From: Erysipelothrix sp.
GTDB taxonomy: Bacteria > Bacillota_I > Bacilli_A > Erysipelotrichales > Erysipelotrichaceae
DNA: 8,215 nucleotides
Direction: 5' to 3'
NCBI GenBank assembly: GCA_030152625.1
Contig: JASLJD010000136.1
Location: forward strand, 1 to 8,215
Positions 5,678 to 8,215 of this stretch are shown here, in pieces (position 1 is the stretch's first letter; every line of letters begins with the position of its first letter). The translations under genes were made by a program, and so were the position numbers. The notes below the pieces were generated by a model that saw nothing but the letters and a program-made list of their open reading frames with translations, did not search any database and was not told where the DNA came from.

Positions 5678-6872
5678 AGTATTAGCAGTTAATGCAGGAA
5701 GTAGTTCATTAAAATATCAGTTATTGGAAATGCCAGAGGCTGAGCTGTTGGCCAGTGGTCAAGTTGAGCGTATTGGCTTGGAAAATGGAATTTTCACTTT
5801 GAAATTCAACGGTGAAAAATTTGAGAATGTCTTGGATATTCCAGACCATCACGTAGCTGTTGAGCTTGTTTTAGAAGGTCTTATCAAACACCATGTTTTA
5901 GAAGATCTTAATGAGATTGTTGCTGCAGGTCATCGTGTTGTTCATGGTGGAGAGTATTTCGATGTCAGTGTGGTTTGCGATGAAGAATCGGTTGCGAAAG
6001 TTGAAGAACTTGCCGATTTAGCACCACTTCATAATCCAGCCAATTTGATCGGTTATCGTGCTTTTAAGGAAGCTTTACCTGAAGCAACTCACGTATTTGT
6101 ATTTGATACGGCGTTCCATCAAACGATGCCAGAAGAGGTTTATATGTATGCTGTCCCATATAATTATTATGAAGATCTTCAAGTTCGTCGCTATGGAGCA
6201 CACGGTATTTCACATGAATATGTTTCAAAACGTGCAGCTGAATTGATGGATAAGGACATCGAAGATTTGAATGTAATCACCTTGCATCTTGGTAATGGGG
6301 CTTCTCTGAGTGCTGTTGAGGGTGGCGTTTGTGTGAACACCTCCATGGGCTTTACCCCACTTGCCGGTGTGATGATGGGAACCCGTACTGGAGATATTGA
6401 TCCAGCTGTTGTGACCTATGTCATGCGTAAACTTGATATGACAGCAGAAGAAGTTCTCAATGCCTTTAACAAAGAATCCGGAATGGCTGGTATCAGCGGT
6501 CTTTCAAGTGATGCCCGCGATATAGAAGCCGCCATTAAAGAAGGCCATGAAAGAGCGATTTTAACACGTAAAATGTATGCGCAAAAAGTCCTTGAATATG
6601 TTGGTGCCTACAAAATGCAGTTGGGTCGTCTTGATGCCTTAGTTTTCACAGCTGGTTTAGGTGAAAATGATTCAGGAACTCGCGCTGCGATTTTAGATGC
6701 ACTTGAAGAAGGCTTACAAGTCAAATATGATAAAGAGCTTAATGAAGAAGTGAAAGGAGAAGAGAGACGCATCAGTACCGATGATTCAGAAGTTGAAGTT
6801 TGGGTTGTTCCAACGAATGAAGAACTCGTGATCGCTGAGGATGCGTATCGGATCCATAATGAAACGAAATAA
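5670..6872 (+). CDS. ackA: acetate kinase
   Basis: Acetate kinase interconverts acetyl phosphate plus ADP with acetate plus ATP in the cytosol, yielding ATP at the end of fermentation when paired with phosphotransacetylase (no pta gene is in the window). At 400 residues it has the standard length of this ASKHA-fold enzyme. Key residues, by comparison with the Methanosarcina enzyme, are present: N8 in VNAGSSSLK (7-15), R89 in GHRVVHGG (87-94), D146 in FDTAFH (145-150), H178 in AHGISH (177-182), the phosphate loop HLGNGAS (206-212), R239 in MGTRTGDIDP (236-245), adenosine-loop FTAGLGEN (326-333) and E384 in PTNEE (381-385). It should be fully active. AAAGGGAGG (5656-5664) lies 5 nt before the ATG, a strong site that could give more protein than the upstream genes. 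Its placement inside an smc-SRP gene operon is unexpected for a metabolic gene. Confidence 0.97.
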   Translation: MSKVLAVNAGSSSLKYQLLEMPEAELLASGQVERIGLENGIFTLKFNGEKFENVLDIPDHHVAVELVLEGLIKHHVLEDLNEIVAAGHRVVHGGEYFDVSVVCDEESVAKVEELADLAPLHNPANLIGYRAFKEALPEATHVFVFDTAFHQTMPEEVYMYAVPYNYYEDLQVRRYGAHGISHEYVSKRAAELMDKDIEDLNVITLHLGNGASLSAVEGGVCVNTSMGFTPLAGVMMGTRTGDIDPAVVTYVMRKLDMTAEEVLNAFNKESGMAGISGLSSDARDIEAAIKEGHERAILTRKMYAQKVLEYVGAYKMQLGRLDALVFTAGLGENDSGTRAAILDALEEGLQVKYDKELNEEVKGEERRISTDDSEVEVWVVPTNEELVIAEDAYRIHNETK

Positions 6873-7791
6873 ATTTATTGAAATGGTCGAAGCATACGAC
6901 ACAATCGCTGTTTTCCGCCATCAATTTCCAGATGGCGATGCCCTGGGTTCGCAACAAGGTTTGACCCGTTGGCTTCGTAAACGTTATCCTGAGAAAAAGA
7001 TTTATATGCTTGGCTCAGATGATCACAGTTTCGATCTTTTCGAGAAAATGGATCAAGTAAGCGATGAAGAATTAGGTAAGTTCTTAGCGATTGTTTTAGA
7101 TACAGCCAATCGTGAACGCATTGATGATGAACGCTTTGAACAAGCAGATAAAATCATTAAAATCGATCACCATCCGGTTGTCGACAACTACGGTGATTTA
7201 AGAATTGTTGATTCAACAAGAGGGAGCTGTGCTGAAATTGTTGCCGATCTTCTTCAATCTATTGATGAATACTCCTTTGATGCAGATATTGCGGAGATGC
7301 TTCTAGCGGGTATTTTAACGGATACAATTCGATTTTCAATCGAAACCACTTCCTCCAAAACCTTGCGAACAGCTGCATTTTTGATGGATTGTGGAGCGAA
7401 CATTACTAAATTAAACCAACAACTTTTCACGCGTTCTCGTCGCTTCTTTGAGTTGAGACGCGAACTTTCGCAAAAGGTTGTATGGAAAGATCGCTTAGCT
7501 TATATTTATTTAAGCCAAGAAGATCTTCAAGAACTATCTTTGAAAGAACGTGAAGCGAAGATATTCATTTCGATCATGGCGGATATCAAAGAAGTTGAGA
7601 TTTGGCTCATGATTATCGAGGAAGAAAACGGGGAGTTTATGGGCTCAATTCGCTCAAGAAACATTACCGTTAATGAAATTGCCCAACGCTATAATGGTGG
7701 CGGTCATCGCCTTGCTTGTGGTGTTCGAGGCCTCAATGAAGAAGCCGTTGAAAGTTTAATTGAAGAACTAGCAGAGACATCGTTATCATAA
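6859..7791 (+). CDS. nrnA: DHH/DHHA1 phosphoesterase, NrnA-type nanoRNase/pAp phosphatase
   Basis: NrnA family proteins degrade very short RNAs (2-5 nt) to mononucleotides and can dephosphorylate pAp, replacing Orn in Bacillota. Numbered from ATG 6859, the 310 residues carry the DHH motifs: RHQFPDGDALGS (20-31; H21, D25, D27), LDTAN (80-84; D81), IDHHP (102-106) and LTDTIRF (153-159; D155). The C-terminal DHHA1 domain has the nucleic-acid-binding loop NGGGHRLACG (279-288). Length and N-terminus fit B. subtilis NrnA (about 313 residues). An in-frame ATG at 6841 would add six residues, but its only GAGG lies 1 nt upstream. ATG 6859 aligns best with NrnA, though it also lacks a clear ribosome binding site. 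It overlaps ackA by 14 nt, so translation probably depends on ribosomes finishing ackA. dnaE lies just downstream; nrnA also lies near dnaE in B. subtilis, as I recall it. Confidence 0.92.
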   Translation: MKRNKFIEMVEAYDTIAVFRHQFPDGDALGSQQGLTRWLRKRYPEKKIYMLGSDDHSFDLFEKMDQVSDEELGKFLAIVLDTANRERIDDERFEQADKIIKIDHHPVVDNYGDLRIVDSTRGSCAEIVADLLQSIDEYSFDADIAEMLLAGILTDTIRFSIETTSSKTLRTAAFLMDCGANITKLNQQLFTRSRRFFELRRELSQKVVWKDRLAYIYLSQEDLQELSLKEREAKIFISIMADIKEVEIWLMIIEEENGEFMGSIRSRNITVNEIAQRYNGGGHRLACGVRGLNEEAVESLIEELAETSLS

Positions 7792-7805
7792 CGGTGTCTT
7801 TTGTT
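7775..7805 (+). terminator. Rho-independent terminator of the smc-nrnA operon
   Basis: AGACATCGTTA (7775-7785) and TAACGGTGTCT (7789-7799) form an 11-bp stem with one G-U wobble around a 3-nt loop, followed by TTTTGTT (7799-7805). The hairpin overlaps the last codons and stop codon of nrnA. The T run is short and interrupted, so read-through into dnaE is possible. Confidence 0.75.
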
Positions 7806-7812
7806 GTATAAT
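7783..7812 (+). promoter_or_regulatory. probable dnaE promoter
   Basis: A perfect TATAAT (7807-7812) lies 23 nt before the dnaE ATG. With an 18-bp spacer the best -35 is TTATCA (7783-7788, four of six matches), which falls in the loop side of the upstream terminator. As at smc, a TG pair directly precedes the -10 box. The -10 call is good; the -35 call is weak. Confidence 0.55.
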
Positions 7813-7834
7813 AGGTAGGTGAAGGGGTGAGTTC

Positions 7835-8215
7835 ATGGCACATTTGTCGGTACGTTCGTATTATTCTTTGTTATCGGCGTTGATGAGTCCAGAAGAAATT
7901 GCGAAAACAGCGAAAGAGAAAAACATTCGCTCAGTCGCATTGGTGGACCGTCATCGCTTGCATGGAGCTCAAAGTTTTGAACGTGCTTGTAAGCGTGAGG
8001 GCATTCATCCTATCTATGGTTTAGAAATCAGTTTTAAAATGGGAGATGAAAGTCATGACTCCCTTGTTTTAGCTAAAAATGCGCAGGGTTATCAAGCAAT
8101 GATTGCCTATTCAGCGAAGCTTTTAAACGATGAGCTTTTAAGTCTTGAAGATCTTGAAAAACATCAAGAAGATCTCATCTTAATTTTCTATTCAGAAAAA
8201 GGGCCTTTTGAAGAG
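7835..8215 (+). CDS. dnaE: DNA polymerase III alpha subunit DnaE, N-terminal part (partial)
   Basis: The first 127 residues of the replicative error-prone type C-family DNA polymerase, cut by the window end; most of the protein, including the catalytic palm, lies outside. The visible part is the PHP domain: AHLSVRSYYSLLSALMSPEEIAKTAKEKN, then VALVDRHRLHGAQSFERACKREGIHPIYGLEI. This matches the DnaE pattern of HLHVHSEYSLL and LTDHGNLFGA...CKKAGIKPIIG. The metal-binding histidines are replaced (S5 and R7 in the first motif, R39 for the histidine of TDH), so no PHP metal site or proofreading activity is expected, as in several other DnaE proteins. GGGGTGA (7824-7830) stands 4 nt before ATG 7835. 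An in-frame stop at 7820-7822 excludes a longer start. The operon terminator and a new promoter separate it from nrnA. Confidence 0.9.
   Translation, partial: MAHLSVRSYYSLLSALMSPEEIAKTAKEKNIRSVALVDRHRLHGAQSFERACKREGIHPIYGLEISFKMGDESHDSLVLAKNAQGYQAMIAYSAKLLNDELLSLEDLEKHQEDLILIFYSEKGPFEE

Noticed and set aside
1..8215. Mobile element, phage, defence or CRISPR system
   Set aside because: All genes are core functions with uniform codon use. No transposase, integrase, repeat array, terminal repeats or toxin-antitoxin pair could be found.

Overview
The window is an ordinary, tightly packed stretch of chromosome from a low-to-moderate GC member of the Bacillota (Firmicutes). The evidence is strong AGGAGG-type ribosome binding sites, TATAAT promoters, U-tract terminators, and the neighbours smc-ftsY-ylxM and nrnA-dnaE. 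The short SMC (975 residues, close to Mollicutes SMCs and about 200 shorter than B. subtilis SMC) leads me to suspect Erysipelotrichia or a relative. That placement is inference; no rRNA or other decisive marker is present. I see no tRNA, rRNA, CRISPR array, insertion sequence or prophage gene.

Left part (1-1306): the last 37 codons of an unidentified gene overlap the start of mtnN, the MTA/SAH nucleosidase that clears by-products of S-adenosylmethionine use. mtnN converges with a minus-strand gene for a membrane-anchored, thioredoxin-like protein that has no cysteine at all. The two genes overlap by 4 bases inside a perfect hairpin, whose T-tract faces the minus-strand direction.

Divergent control region (1307-1480): two promoters point away from each other. 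The minus-strand promoter (TTGCAA-17-TATAAT) has a perfect 8-bp palindrome between its two boxes. The smc promoter (TTTAAA-17-TATAAT) is straddled by a perfect 10-bp inverted repeat with 22-bp centre-to-centre spacing. Both dyads look like candidate operators.

Main operon (1446-7805): smc, ftsY, ylxM, ackA and nrnA follow with a 1-nt gap and then overlaps of 4, 8 and 14 nt, ending in one hairpin terminator. It joins chromosome organisation (SMC), co-translational protein targeting (the SRP receptor FtsY and the SRP-associated YlxM), acetate/ATP metabolism (acetate kinase) and turnover of very short RNA or pAp (NrnA). The ffh gene that normally follows ylxM is missing here, and ackA sits in its place.

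Right edge (7783-8215): a promoter overlapping the operon terminator drives dnaE, which is cut by the window end. Its N-terminal PHP domain has lost the metal-binding histidines.

No clearly new multi-gene system is visible. The points most worth a second look are the smc promoter dyad, the cysteine-free thioredoxin-like protein, the altered FtsY GTPase motifs, the short SMC arms and the ackA insertion in the SRP gene cluster.
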